Positions 9,809 through 19,334 of a stretch of DNA of 64,000 nt are shown piece after piece. The translations under genes and the position numbers were made by a program. How positions within the stretch are numbered: the first letter of the stretch is position 1; the number at the start of each line of letters is the position of its first letter. Where the stretch lies: assembly GCA_017554445.1 (NCBI GenBank), contig JAFZIJ010000126.1:1-64000 (forward strand). The letters are read 5' to 3'. The stretch comes from Victivallales bacterium (GTDB lineage: Bacteria; Verrucomicrobiota; Lentisphaeria; Oligosphaerales; Oligosphaeraceae). The notes beneath the pieces are model-generated. The model ran no database searches. It was not told where the DNA came from and was given only the letters and a program-made list of their open reading frames with translations.

Positions 9809-10870
9809 TTACGGAATAAGTTCAATCTTTCGTATCCAGATTTCGCCCTCGCCGTTGTCGCCGTTGGCGGTGCCGTGGCAACCGATCACCATCGATGTAA
9901 TGGAGGCGACATCAAATTGCGGATTGTCGCCCTTTTTCTTCGCCCAGCTGGCCATTTTGAAGTCCTTGAATTTCAATTCAATAGACAGCCATTCACTCGT
10001 CTCCTTCGGCGCGGGGGCGACGAATTGACCACCACCTTCCGAAACCGTAACCAGCAGACCGCCAATCGGTTGCGGAATCGTCGCCTTGTATGTCAGACGG
10101 AAGCCTGAATACGATGCATAATCCAAATCCGGCAGACGGAACGACGGCGTAAAATACATGTGGCGGCCCAACGGAAACTTGAACGTCTCTTTCAAGACAT
10201 GTTCGCCGTCAATCTCCGTATCTTCGACCGAAACCTTTGCGGCCGGATCCGCCCCGCGGGAGACAGCCTTCGCAATCGGAACAGTGATGACGATTGGTTT
10301 CGACGGAACGAACTTCTCATTCGTCAGCTTCGCATGATAAATCTTCAACTCGCCTTCACCGACGCCTTCCACGACAGCGCCAATGTAAACCTCTCCGACA
10401 TGCTGCCAATCCAATTTTCCGTTTCCATCGCGGCTGAAGGAAGCAAGGCGCGGATTGCTAAGATCCAAGCGGACATCCTCTATGCCATCCTGCGTAAACG
10501 GCATGCCAATGCGGAACCAGCTACCGCCCTCCCGTTCGACAAGCATTACGCAAGGACGGGCCTTCTGTCCATCCGCCAACTTGATGCTGGCCTTCATATC
10601 CAAAGCCAGATGCTCTTCCCACCGCATCGATGGAGAAAGTTTCATGGCGATCATGCGCCGTTCCGCACCATCCTTTTTGAAACGGATATCATGGCAATCC
10701 TGCCTTGTCTTCCAAACGAACTCCGCCTGGAAACCACCCGTCAAGGCCAATTCAGGCTGCATGCTCAAATATGCTCCTCTCGTCCCTTCATCCAGCAGAA
10801 TCTTATCGCAGAAGGCATTTGCCTGAACAAAAACCCACAACGCAATTGCCATGTAACCGATTGTCTTCAT
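9809..10870 (-). CDS. Secreted protein of unknown function, beta-sandwich-like
   Basis: 353 aa with a signal peptide (MKTIGYMAIALWVFVQANA). Apart from this it has no family I can name. The sequence alternates short hydrophobic strands with polar turns, like a carbohydrate-binding or concanavalin-like beta-sandwich, in two similar halves (~25-190 and ~195-353). A strong ribosome site (AGGAGAT, eight bases from the ATG) supports the start. The gene begins 13 bp after the stop of the AsmA-like gene upstream, so the two are probably co-transcribed. It may act at the cell envelope with that protein. Confidence 0.6.
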   Translation of the reverse strand: MKTIGYMAIALWVFVQANAFCDKILLDEGTRGAYLSMQPELALTGGFQAEFVWKTRQDCHDIRFKKDGAERRMIAMKLSPSMRWEEHLALDMKASIKLADGQKARPCVMLVEREGGSWFRIGMPFTQDGIEDVRLDLSNPRLASFSRDGNGKLDWQHVGEVYIGAVVEGVGEGELKIYHAKLTNEKFVPSKPIVITVPIAKAVSRGADPAAKVSVEDTEIDGEHVLKETFKFPLGRHMYFTPSFRLPDLDYASYSGFRLTYKATIPQPIGGLLVTVSEGGGQFVAPAPKETSEWLSIELKFKDFKMASWAKKKGDNPQFDVASITSMVIGCHGTANGDNGEGEIWIRKIELIP

Positions 10871-10883
10871 GTGCCATCTCCTA

Positions 10884-13800
10884 TCAATTCAAATTCAGCA
10901 ACTGCAACAGGCCGGATTTCATCTTCCAGCGGGATTCCTCCCATGCATCCAAAGTCCCGTCGCGCTCCGCCTGGAACGCCCATGTCAACGGACGCAACGC
11001 CAACGACAAAATACCAACCTCCTGCAACGGCACGCCGTTCACTTGTAGCTTGACTCTCTGATCTTCGAAGCTGTAATCCGCCTTGGCGCGAAGAGACATA
11101 ATCGTCCCGTCAGTATAGACGTCCGTCACCGCCAGACGATTGCCAAGGAATTCTATGTCCGCGTCCAGTTGAGAGATACGGCCAAGCGTCGAGCCAGAGC
11201 CGTTACCGCCAGGCAGTACTTCACTTAACTGCTTCAAAAGCGGGACGTTCCACAAATCAGCCTGACGGATGGCGACATGACCGCCGCCTTCCATGTGAAG
11301 CGGACGGCCGGCCCAGCCGGCCAAGAGACGGCCATGCAGTTCGCCTTTGACGACGCCGGGCGCCTTTCTTTCAGGAGTCTTCTCGTCTTTCTTTTCATCC
11401 TTTTTTATCATCAGTTTGTTAATGTTGTCATACGGCAGGTCATCGAGGAACACCAAAAATTCACCACGCCCATGGTCCGGCTCGAAAACACCGCTTGACC
11501 GAACCGAGCCATCCATGAACGACGCCTTCGTGACATTCCACATCAGGCCATTCGACGAATAGGACCATGTCGCTTCCATGTCCGACAGTTTCAATTCATT
11601 CAACGTCTTCTCATCGCCTGTCTTCTGCTTGGCGACCTTCGCCGAATCCTTCTGTTGCGGCAACCGCCATCTCACTTCCGGACAGCCCAAACTGCCATGG
11701 ACGGAAATGCGCGGGTCGCCGTTGAGGAACATCTCCCCGGTGCAACTCAGGCGGGAATCATCATTGAAGTTGATGTCTTGCAAATAATTAGCGAAATCTT
11801 TATTAATTGTTATCAACAGCGTCTTCGGATTCAGATGGCCCTCTTCACCGTCAATCAGGAATGTCAGTTGCGGCACGCCGCCATACGTCACGGATACCTC
11901 TCCGTAAACGTCGCCGTTCTCCGTCTCCAGCGTGATCGGTTTCACGGACAGAGCCGACGGCAAATCCAGCGTGATGACAAGATCCAATTTCTTCGCGCGA
12001 TAATCATGGTAGAGGACATTTTCCGCGTTGATATGGCCGGTCATCGTCAGCGACCATGGTGATCCATCTTTATATATTAAGGTAGGCATCCGCAGCAACG
12101 GCTTGTTCGTCTCGTCCCATGTGATGTCTTTCCAGATGTTGCGGTAAATCGTCTGGGCGTTGCTGTTCAAAATGAACGCAGACGCGAGCACGGGATTGCC
12201 CTTCAGTTCCAAGTCCTTGATGGAGAACTCCAAAGGCGAATATTGCACACGGATGTCCAGCCGCAGATTCTCGTCATCCACCGTCAACGCATGGATATTC
12301 GTGATTTCAACCGCTTGCGACGTCACCATCACGTCGCATTCCGTCGTCTTTGCACGGAATGTTCCAAAATGGCAGTTCTCGCCACTCACTGACGCTGTCA
12401 GGCTCCATTCGTCGAAATTGTCCAGCGGCCATTCTGGCACGTTCAGCGTGAATTCGACCGGCGTGTCCTGCGTTCCGAACAGAACGAAAACATAGGACAT
12501 GCCCAAATTGAGGCGACGGCAATACGTCTGATAGATCCAATCCGGATGGCAATAGCATTTCTCTTCGCATTTGATGCCAAGTTTGTTGCCTTCGGGGCGG
12601 TAGGTCACCACCCCGTTGCATGACAGGCCCTTCCCCCAGTCGCTCTTGATGTCTGGCCGCGCCATCACATCCAGTTTGAAATCCGTCTTGAACTGGCCGA
12701 GTTTCATGCCTTCCAGAATATTGCATTTCGCGTTGAAAGAAACAGCATTGTCCATGTCCCGCAGCTTCATCTTCAACGGGTCGATGGAGAATTCTCCATC
12801 CTTCAAACTGAACTGCATGTCCATGAGATTGCAGGTTTGCGTCAGGAAATGGAGCCCCGTGTCCCGCAGATGTCCTTCCACGTCAAGCCCTTTCAAATCA
12901 AAGGAGGACAAATGGAGCTTGGCATCGAAATCCGCCGCATCGCCATTGCTGTTGATGACCTTCCACGGCAAACTTACGCCGTAGCTCTTCAGACGTTCCA
13001 TCCAGACAATCCGGCCATCTAATTCTCCATCCACACTCATCTCGTTCAAATCCAACATCAAACGGCCGCTGATGTATTCGCTTTCGTCGGTGGAGACAAC
13101 CAATGAAAAATGTTCGGCGACAATCTGGCTGTCATGGCATGTCAGCTTGAAATTGCCATGTTCGACGACAGTTCCAAATGCATCGAAAGACGTCTTCAAG
13201 GAACATGAGAGCTCAGGAGACATCTTCCGCCAGTCCAGTTCGCATTTCGGCAACACGCCGTTGAACGACAGCACAGGGATGTGGATACGATGCGACAGCC
13301 AGTCCTTCGTCTCGATTCCCGCCAACTGGCAGGCCGTCGAAGGCGCCATTTCGCCATCGACTTCCGCTTCCAGTTCCATGGTTTTCGGATAAAACACGCC
13401 ATGGCCGTTCAAGACTTCCGAACGGCTCAGAATGATGTTCAAGCCGTCGAAACGCAACGCTTCCATACCGCCATGCAGATGGCCGCGGAACTTGGAGACG
13501 ACGACATCGTTGACGAGCAGGTCCGGCATGGAGAAATGGCAGTCCATATGGCCGTTCATCCAGTCCAGACAGTCCGCCTCCACCTCCAGCCGTATGAACG
13601 ACTCGTCACTCAGCTGGTCGATGCTGTGCAATCTTTTGCTGATTTCCTCCAATTTCGCGGAGAGTTCTGGATCCGGTGTCACGGGTTTGTTCTCTTTTGG
13701 AAGCCGTTTGATGAACTCACGCAAGTTCGCGAACCGTCCGTTTACATCAAGACGGATTCGCAATGTCTCGCCCTTCAAACTGAGCACAAGTTGTTCGTCC

Positions 13801-14303
13801 GCTTCAAAATTCAGCTTGCATTCAGTGATAATTCCATTAATGATGGAATCATGATGAAGACCCAGCATATCTAATTTCACACCATAGGCTTCCACCGCGT
13901 TGGGAATCCATCCGTAATCCTCCGTCAGGCCAAACCAGTTCATTCTGCCTGCAATACGGCGTGCGCTGACGACCAGCGGGCCGGCCTTTGTGTTCATGTC
14001 AAATGAGACCCCCTGCAACACGATGCCGTTGAAGATACCCGCTCTGATGCGTTTGCATTTCAGCAACGGCCCGTCCCCTATTCCGAACCATTTGTCACAT
14101 GTCGATCCAGATAGTCCGTGGGATTCCAGCCAGAAGTCTCCCAACAGCAGAATCATCAACACAGCCAGGCCAAGCGGCCCGAAAACTAGACGAAAGACGA
14201 ATCGAATAAACCGCCAGAACCCTTTCAAAATACGAAAAAAGACAGAAGCCGATTTGATATTTGTGATTGCTTCTGTCTTGTTTGTCTCCATCGTTTCACC
14301 CAT
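10884..14303 (-). CDS. AsmA-like giant envelope protein
   Basis: 1139 aa with one N-terminal membrane anchor (~residues 38-60, FVFRLVFGPLGLAVLMILLL) after a Lys/Arg-rich cytoplasmic stub. The rest is a long chain of beta-strand repeats predicted to lie in the periplasm. The C-terminal ~130 residues (LDADIEFLGNRLAVTDVYT...LQVNGVP) match the AsmA-like C-terminal pattern found in the AsmA/TamB/YhdP superfamily. These proteins are thought to form lipid-conducting grooves between inner and outer membranes, so phospholipid or envelope-lipid transport is the likely role. Two ATGs are possible (14303 or 14291). It lies downstream of nqrD by 79 bp and ahead of the secreted 353-aa protein. Confidence 0.75.
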   Translation of the reverse strand: MGETMETNKTEAITNIKSASVFFRILKGFWRFIRFVFRLVFGPLGLAVLMILLLGDFWLESHGLSGSTCDKWFGIGDGPLLKCKRIRAGIFNGIVLQGVSFDMNTKAGPLVVSARRIAGRMNWFGLTEDYGWIPNAVEAYGVKLDMLGLHHDSIINGIITECKLNFEADEQLVLSLKGETLRIRLDVNGRFANLREFIKRLPKENKPVTPDPELSAKLEEISKRLHSIDQLSDESFIRLEVEADCLDWMNGHMDCHFSMPDLLVNDVVVSKFRGHLHGGMEALRFDGLNIILSRSEVLNGHGVFYPKTMELEAEVDGEMAPSTACQLAGIETKDWLSHRIHIPVLSFNGVLPKCELDWRKMSPELSCSLKTSFDAFGTVVEHGNFKLTCHDSQIVAEHFSLVVSTDESEYISGRLMLDLNEMSVDGELDGRIVWMERLKSYGVSLPWKVINSNGDAADFDAKLHLSSFDLKGLDVEGHLRDTGLHFLTQTCNLMDMQFSLKDGEFSIDPLKMKLRDMDNAVSFNAKCNILEGMKLGQFKTDFKLDVMARPDIKSDWGKGLSCNGVVTYRPEGNKLGIKCEEKCYCHPDWIYQTYCRRLNLGMSYVFVLFGTQDTPVEFTLNVPEWPLDNFDEWSLTASVSGENCHFGTFRAKTTECDVMVTSQAVEITNIHALTVDDENLRLDIRVQYSPLEFSIKDLELKGNPVLASAFILNSNAQTIYRNIWKDITWDETNKPLLRMPTLIYKDGSPWSLTMTGHINAENVLYHDYRAKKLDLVITLDLPSALSVKPITLETENGDVYGEVSVTYGGVPQLTFLIDGEEGHLNPKTLLITINKDFANYLQDINFNDDSRLSCTGEMFLNGDPRISVHGSLGCPEVRWRLPQQKDSAKVAKQKTGDEKTLNELKLSDMEATWSYSSNGLMWNVTKASFMDGSVRSSGVFEPDHGRGEFLVFLDDLPYDNINKLMIKKDEKKDEKTPERKAPGVVKGELHGRLLAGWAGRPLHMEGGGHVAIRQADLWNVPLLKQLSEVLPGGNGSGSTLGRISQLDADIEFLGNRLAVTDVYTDGTIMSLRAKADYSFEDQRVKLQVNGVPLQEVGILSLALRPLTWAFQAERDGTLDAWEESRWKMKSGLLQLLNLN

Positions 14304-14382
14304 GCCTGTAGTCCGTTACTCTATGGTTGAAAAAGATTGGGCATGCCTCCTCCCTCCCTGTAAAGTCTTATGCCGGATCGTA

Positions 14383-15024
14383 TTACGCCTTGGCTTCAGC
14401 TGTTTTCGCCTTCCGGCCCGCAAAACCTTTCACAATCCAGACCAGAACGCCCAACGTCAAAAACGCTCCCGGAGCGCTCTTCAGAATCAATGCGGGGCGG
14501 AACGTCGAAGGCGACCACTTCCAGCCAAGCAACGTGCCGCCGCCGAAGCCTTCGCGGACGATGGACACGCAGAGCAGAACCAACGCATAGCCGAACGCGT
14601 TCGCCAAGCCGTCCACGAACGACGCGACCGGACCATGGCGGAGCGAATAGCCTTCGCAACGGCCCAGAACAATGCAGTTCGTGATGATCAGGCCGACGTA
14701 CGGTCCCAGAGCGCGGCTCGTATCATATTGGAACGCACGCAAATACAAGTGAATAAAGATGACGAACACGGAAATTACCAGCATCTGGACCATCAAACGG
14801 ACACGATGCGGAATCGTATCCCGCAGCAACGATACGAACAGGCAGCTGAGACTTGTCACCAGCATCAGCGAAAAGCCCATGACCAATGTCGTGCTCACCA
14901 GCCCCGTCACCGCCAAAGCCGAGCAGATGCCCAGCGTCTGCACGAGAACGGGATTGTTCGTCGCCACTCCGGATTTCGTTAGACTTGACAGACTGTCGTC
15001 GTTTCCAGCTCCGTTGTTCGCCAT
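14383..15024 (-). CDS. nqrD: Na+-translocating NADH:quinone reductase subunit D (NqrD)
   Basis: 213 aa, the normal length for NqrD, with about six membrane segments. NNPVLVQTLGICSALAVT and GLIITNCIVLGRCE are NqrD signatures. FVSLLRDTIPHRVRLMVQM also fits NqrD better than the paralogous RnfE, which differs at these sites. In the usual operon nqrD is flanked by nqrC and nqrE. Here the gene downstream is AsmA-like and the gene upstream (rdgC) is divergent, so it stands alone. If functional it would join a Na+-pumping complex whose other genes lie outside the window. Confidence 0.85.
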   Translation of the reverse strand: MANNGAGNDDSLSSLTKSGVATNNPVLVQTLGICSALAVTGLVSTTLVMGFSLMLVTSLSCLFVSLLRDTIPHRVRLMVQMLVISVFVIFIHLYLRAFQYDTSRALGPYVGLIITNCIVLGRCEGYSLRHGPVASFVDGLANAFGYALVLLCVSIVREGFGGGTLLGWKWSPSTFRPALILKSAPGAFLTLGVLVWIVKGFAGRKAKTAEAKA

Positions 15025-15232
15025 TTTATCGCCTATGTGTTTTTTAAGAAAAAATCAGTCCTGTTGATTGCAATTTTCCATAATTTATACTCTATTTATA
15101 ATAATTCCAAATGAAGACGGTCGTCTTCTGCGCATTTTGTCGTTTTCATTAGGCTTTTCTTCGGACAGCCCATGAAAACACGCCTTCGCGAGGCGGCTTG
15201 CGAACTTTCTTACAAATAACAGTATTTTTTAC

Positions 15233-15260
15233 TTGACATTCATAAACTTTACACTAAATT
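15233..15260 (+). promoter_or_regulatory. Sigma70-type promoter for the rdgC-acpS-cinA run
   Basis: TTGACA (15233-15238), a 16-bp spacer, then TAAATT (15255-15260), within an AT-rich stretch 54 bp before the rdgC start. A small hairpin (CGCCT/AGGCG, 15181-15195) lies just upstream. The whole divergent gap 15025-15313 holds nothing else that I can recognise. Confidence 0.6.
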
Positions 15261-15313
15261 TTATCAGCGTTATTGAAATATTACTGAAAACACATTGACA
15301 GGAGCATCCGACC

Positions 15314-16414
15314 ATGCCGTTTGATCAAGGCAACATCACCTTCAGAATCTGCCGCCTCCCGCAATCCATGCCGGAGGATGCCATAGAGAAATTCGCCGCC
15401 TTCGTCGCCCCGCCGTTGGAGGACATCCAAGACGAACCCGTCTGGGGATGGGTCTCGCCACGCCATCTGCTGGATACACGAATCGACGAAACGACCATCA
15501 AGCTGGCCGGCCACTACCACGTCTGCCTCCGTCAGGCGGAACGCAAGATTCCGGCCTCCCTCCTTACCGCTGAATGCCGCATGGTCGAACTGACCCGCAT
15601 GGCGGAAAAGGACGTGGACCATCTGAACAAAAAGGAACGCCGCACCATCAAGGAAGACGTCAAACAACGCCTCCTTCCGACGATGCCTCCCCAGCTCACC
15701 GGCGTCTATTTCGCCATAGACAATTCGGAAGACCTGCTTTACACGACGGCGACATCGCAGCATCAGCTGGACCTCTTCTTGAGTTTCTTCTCAAAGACGT
15801 TTGGTTTTGAGCCCATCCCGCTGACGCCTGATCTCGCCGCGTCAGAACTATTTGAGCTTGATCCCGCCGCCGTTCCCTCCTTCTCCATCACGCCGGACAT
15901 CCATCCAGATGAAAACAGCGGCACGCTCGGCCGCAATTTCCTCACGTGGCTGTGGCAATATCAGGAAGACCACAACGGCGCGCTGCCGCCCTCCAAACTC
16001 GGCGACTTCTCCTTCCTGCTGGACGGGCCGCTAGCATTCGTCGCGGAAGGAGCGGGTGCTTTTGAAACGTCTGTCAAAAAAGGACTTCCGACGATTTCCG
16101 CCGAAGCCAAAGCTGCCCTCACGACGGGTAAGAAGCTCAAGAGCGCCAAAATCATCATCGCCCGTTCCGAAGGCGACGAATGGTCCTTCACGCTGGATGC
16201 GGACGAATTCATCTTCCGTGGCATGAAACTCCCTGAAGGAGAGGCACTTGACCCAATCTCCATCTTTGAGGAGCGCATGACCAACATCTTCATCGTCCAA
16301 AGCGTCTTCTTCGGCCTTTACCAGAAATTCCTTGCGGAAATGACGGATGAGACGAAGGCGAAGGAATACCAGCAGAAGGCCCGTGAATGGGTCAAGAATC
16401 GGGAGGCGAAATGA
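15314..16414 (+). CDS. rdgC: RdgC-family recombination-associated protein
   Basis: 366 aa, somewhat longer than the ~300-aa enterobacterial RdgC. The order of conserved segments matches the family: VWGWVSPRHLL near residue 45, a strand ending HYHVCLRQAERKIPASLL, then ERRTIKEDVKQRLLPTMPP and YFAIDNSEDLLYTTATS. RdgC is a ring-shaped, DNA-binding protein that modulates RecA access in the species studied, so a recA gene 2.8 kb downstream fits. The stop overlaps the acpS start (ATGA), which supports translational coupling. Confidence 0.75.
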   Translation: MPFDQGNITFRICRLPQSMPEDAIEKFAAFVAPPLEDIQDEPVWGWVSPRHLLDTRIDETTIKLAGHYHVCLRQAERKIPASLLTAECRMVELTRMAEKDVDHLNKKERRTIKEDVKQRLLPTMPPQLTGVYFAIDNSEDLLYTTATSQHQLDLFLSFFSKTFGFEPIPLTPDLAASELFELDPAAVPSFSITPDIHPDENSGTLGRNFLTWLWQYQEDHNGALPPSKLGDFSFLLDGPLAFVAEGAGAFETSVKKGLPTISAEAKAALTTGKKLKSAKIIIARSEGDEWSFTLDADEFIFRGMKLPEGEALDPISIFEERMTNIFIVQSVFFGLYQKFLAEMTDETKAKEYQQKAREWVKNREAK

Positions 16415-16797
16415 TCGTCGGCACGGGCATCGACATCATCGAATGCGATCGTCTGGAGAAGTCGTTGGAGAAGTTCGGCCAGTCGTTTGTCGATTACTTC
16501 TGCACGGCGTCCGAACAGGCCGCCGCACCGTCGAATCCGCATGCCCGTCTCGTCTATTTTGCCGCCCGCTGGGCCGCGAAGGAAGCCTGCGCCAAAGCCC
16601 TCGGCACAGGCTTCGGAGCGGATTGCGGCTGGAAGGACATCGAAGTGGAGAGATTGCCTTCCGGCCAGCCGATCATCCGCTTGAGCGGCAACGCAAAGGC
16701 AACCGCTAATAAACTCGGAATCAACCGCTTCCATCTTTCCATCTCCCATGAACGGCATTACGCGACCGCCGTCGTCATCGCTGAAAAAGACAGCTGA
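16411..16797 (+). CDS. acpS: Holo-[acyl-carrier-protein] synthase
   Basis: 128 aa, standard AcpS length. The start at 16411 is chosen because it gives MIVGTGIDI with the Mg-binding Asp8, puts Glu58 (AAKEACAKALGTG) in its canonical place, and follows a GGGAGG ribosome site; the in-frame ATG 24 bp upstream lies inside rdgC. It transfers phosphopantetheine from CoA to the carrier-protein serine. It could activate both housekeeping ACP and the two ACPs of the aryl-polyene cluster about 12 and 22 kb downstream, which has no phosphopantetheinyl transferase of its own. Confidence 0.95.
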   Translation: MIVGTGIDIIECDRLEKSLEKFGQSFVDYFCTASEQAAAPSNPHARLVYFAARWAAKEACAKALGTGFGADCGWKDIEVERLPSGQPIIRLSGNAKATANKLGINRFHLSISHERHYATAVVIAEKDS

Positions 16798-16800
16798 ATC

Positions 16801-18033
16801 ATGAACATCCATATCATCTGCATCGGTGACGAACTCCTTTCAGGAGACACCGTCAACACGAATCTCGCCTTCATCGGCGAAGAACTGGCCAACCATGGCC
16901 TGACTGTCTCCGCGGAAACATGCGTTCCTGACGATTTGGACGCAATCCACAACGCCATCCGCCAGGCGGACGGCGCAGACGTACTGATGTTCATCGGTGG
17001 CCTCGGGCCGACGACGGACGATCTGACGCGGGCCGCCGTCGCAGGCTATCTCGGCCTCAAAATCCACGTGGATGAATCTCTCAAACAACACATCATCAGC
17101 TACTTGGGAGAACGGCGGAGAAACATGGCGGATGCCTATCTGGACATCCAGTCGCAGGTCATCGACACAGCGGAACTCCTGCCGAACAACAACGGCACGG
17201 CTCCCGGCCAGTTGATTCGACGCAACAACGCCCTCTGGGCCATGCTGCCCGGCCCACCGCGCGAAATCAAGCCGATGTTCCTCAACTATCTCCTGCCGAA
17301 GATCTTGGAAAAATGCGATAACATCGTGGAGACACTGACAGTCCGCGTCTGCTCATTGCCGGAATCACAGGTGGAATCGAAGGCGCGCCATGCCCTTGAG
17401 GGCATCTCCGGTCTCCATTTCGCCATCTGCATTAAAAAGGATTGCATCATGATCCGCCTGAGCAAGCCTACGGAAAGCGATCCGCAGGCTCTCGGCTTGG
17501 CCAAAGAGCGTCTTGCCAATGAGTTCGGGCATTATCTTCTTCCTGATGAATGCCTTTCGACGGCCCATTATCTCGGCCTGCTTTTGAAGGAGCGCCATCT
17601 AATGATGGCTACTGCCGAATCCTGCACAGGCGGCGGTATAGCCGCCGCCATGACGGACACGGCCGGATCGTCCGAATGGATCGTCGGCGGAATCGTCACC
17701 TACGCCAACGAATGGAAAATGAACGTCTTAGACGTTCGTGAAGAGACGCTCCAACGGCATGGCGCTGTCAGCGAAGCGACCGTCCACCAGATGCTGGACG
17801 GCCTTCAGATGCGGTTTGACGTACAGGCCGGAGTGGCCGTCAGCGGCATCGCCGGCCCAGGCGGCGGCACACCGGAAAAGCCTGTCGGGACAGTCGTCAT
17901 CGGAGCTTATGCGCCACATTGGCGTTGCGTCAAGGTATTCCATTTCAACGGCATGCGGGATACTGTCCGCCAGCGGACCGCCAACGCCGCCATCAATCTG
18001 CTCATCACAGGGCTCCTTGAAACACAGCCATAA
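16801..18033 (+). CDS. cinA: CinA-family protein (MoaB/MogA-like domain plus amidase domain)
   Basis: 410 aa, the normal CinA length. The N-terminal MoCF-like domain shows GDELLSGDTVNTNLAFIGEE and FIGGLGPTTDDLTR. The C-terminal domain shows TAESCTGGGIAAAMTD and VSGIAGPGGGTPEKPVGTV, as in nicotinamide-nucleotide amidohydrolases. Known activities in the family are ADP-ribose pyrophosphatase and NMN deamidase; a competence link is historic. It begins three bases after the acpS stop and is followed by recA after 53 bp, an arrangement seen in many bacteria. Confidence 0.95.
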   Translation: MNIHIICIGDELLSGDTVNTNLAFIGEELANHGLTVSAETCVPDDLDAIHNAIRQADGADVLMFIGGLGPTTDDLTRAAVAGYLGLKIHVDESLKQHIISYLGERRRNMADAYLDIQSQVIDTAELLPNNNGTAPGQLIRRNNALWAMLPGPPREIKPMFLNYLLPKILEKCDNIVETLTVRVCSLPESQVESKARHALEGISGLHFAICIKKDCIMIRLSKPTESDPQALGLAKERLANEFGHYLLPDECLSTAHYLGLLLKERHLMMATAESCTGGGIAAAMTDTAGSSEWIVGGIVTYANEWKMNVLDVREETLQRHGAVSEATVHQMLDGLQMRFDVQAGVAVSGIAGPGGGTPEKPVGTVVIGAYAPHWRCVKVFHFNGMRDTVRQRTANAAINLLITGLLETQP

Positions 18034-18086
18034 AATCAAAGCCTTCCATTTCACATAAAACAACCTATTAAACAAAAGGAAAAAAC

Positions 18087-19196
18087 ATGGCCAGAGAATC
18101 AGCAGCCGCATCAGAAAAAAACGCCGCCGACGCAAAAGAAAGAAACCTCAAGATTGCACTCGGCCAAATCGAAAAGGAATTTGGCAAAGGCTCCATCATG
18201 AGGCTTGGCGACCAATCCCACATCGAAATTCCAGTCATTCCGTCTGGCGCCATGGCTTTGGACATCGCCATGGGCATCGGCGGCTTCCCGCGCGGCCGTG
18301 TCATCGAAATCTACGGCCCCGAATCATCCGGTAAGACGACCGTCTGTCTCCATGTCGTCGCCAACGCCCAGAAGGCCGGCGGCACATGCGCCTATATCGA
18401 TACGGAGCACGCCCTCGATCCGAAATACGCCAAAATCATCGGCGTCGATACGGACAATCTGATCGTCTCCCAGCCGGACTGCGGCGAAGACGCCCTCAAC
18501 ATCGCGGACACGCTCGTCCATTCCAACGCCATTGACGTGTTGGTCATCGACTCCGTCGCCGCTCTCGTGCCCCGTGCGGAAATCGAAGGCCAGATGGGAG
18601 ACAGCCATGTCGGTCTGCAGGCCCGCCTGATATCGCAGGCCCTCCGCAAATTGACCGCCATCATCTCCAAATCCAACACATGCGTCATCTTCACGAACCA
18701 AATTCGTGAGAAGATCGGCGTGATGTTCGGCAATCCGGAAACCACGACCGGTGGCCGTGCCCTTAAGTTCTACGCGTCCATCCGTCTGGACATCCGCCGC
18801 ATCGCCACGATCAAAGGCGCAGACGGCGTCGCCGCCGGCAGCCGCGTGAAGGTGAAAGTCGTCAAGAACAAACTCGCGCCGCCTTTCCAGGAATGCGAAT
18901 TCGACATCATGTACTCCGAAGGCATCTCCCGCGCAGGTTCCCTGATGGACGTCGCGCTCGACATGAAGTTGCTTGAAAAGCGCGGCTCATGGTTCGCCAT
19001 GGACGACATCCAGATCGCCCAAGGCCGTGAACAAACCAAGAAAGCTATCGAGCAGGATCCCGCTCTCGAAGCCAAACTGCTCGCGAAAATCCAAGAGAAA
19101 CTGGCTGCCAACAAAGGCATCCCCATGCAAGGCCAGCCGGACGATGACGAAATGAGCGAAGACGACACCGTCGAACTCGCGGAAGACGTCCAGTAA
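18087..19196 (+). CDS. recA: RecA recombinase
   Basis: 369 aa. The Walker A motif GPESSGKTT is at 77-85. The core strands [32 protein letters not shown] and [18 protein letters not shown] are all intact, and the acidic C-terminal tail (DDDEMSEDD) is typical. It forms filaments on single-stranded DNA for strand exchange and SOS induction. An AAAAGGAAAAAAC ribosome site precedes the ATG. I do not see a convincing LexA-type operator in the 53-bp gap, so regulation is open. Confidence 0.98.
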   Translation: MARESAAASEKNAADAKERNLKIALGQIEKEFGKGSIMRLGDQSHIEIPVIPSGAMALDIAMGIGGFPRGRVIEIYGPESSGKTTVCLHVVANAQKAGGTCAYIDTEHALDPKYAKIIGVDTDNLIVSQPDCGEDALNIADTLVHSNAIDVLVIDSVAALVPRAEIEGQMGDSHVGLQARLISQALRKLTAIISKSNTCVIFTNQIREKIGVMFGNPETTTGGRALKFYASIRLDIRRIATIKGADGVAAGSRVKVKVVKNKLAPPFQECEFDIMYSEGISRAGSLMDVALDMKLLEKRGSWFAMDDIQIAQGREQTKKAIEQDPALEAKLLAKIQEKLAANKGIPMQGQPDDDEMSEDDTVELAEDVQ

Positions 19197-19218
19197 GGCT
19201 TTTTTAGCCGCATGACAT

Positions 19219-19255
19219 ATGCGCTTCGGCATCTTTCATGGATGCCGAAACGCAT
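19219..19255 (+). terminator. Stem-loop after recA
   Basis: ATGCG-C-TTCGGCATC at 19219-19233 pairs with GATGCCGAA-A-CGCAT at 19241-19255 (14 pairs, one mismatch, 7-nt loop). There is no long U-run after it, so it may end transcription weakly or protect the recA mRNA end. Confidence 0.5.
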
Positions 19256-19276
19256 GTTTACAATTGGCTTTCAGCA

Positions 19277-19330
19277 AATCATCCCTTTCGTCTCTTTCGT
19301 TCCATTCGTCCCTTTTGTCCCTTTCCTCTG
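19277..19330 (+). repeat. Nonamer mini-repeat, family A (TTTCGTCCC), six units
   Basis: Six contiguous 9-bp units fit WTTCGTCCC with one to four changes. The array ends four bases before the ATG at 19335. Read as protein in the same frame it would give a FVPFVPF-type tract, but the next gene's signal peptide starts after it, so it is more likely an untranslated leader. The same family occurs at 45303-45347 and, on the - strand, at 57608-57661. Confidence 0.8.
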
Positions 19331-19334
19331 CGCC

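Noticed and set aside
14383..15024. RnfE/RsxE instead of NqrD
   Set aside because: The two are paralogues, but ICSALAVT, RLMVQM and GLIITNCIVLGR agree better with NqrD.
19212..19334. Upstream start for the TolB-like protein including the FVPFVPF tract
   Set aside because: The tract is the translation of a nonamer repeat that also occurs before other genes in noncoding position, and a complete signal peptide starts at 19335.
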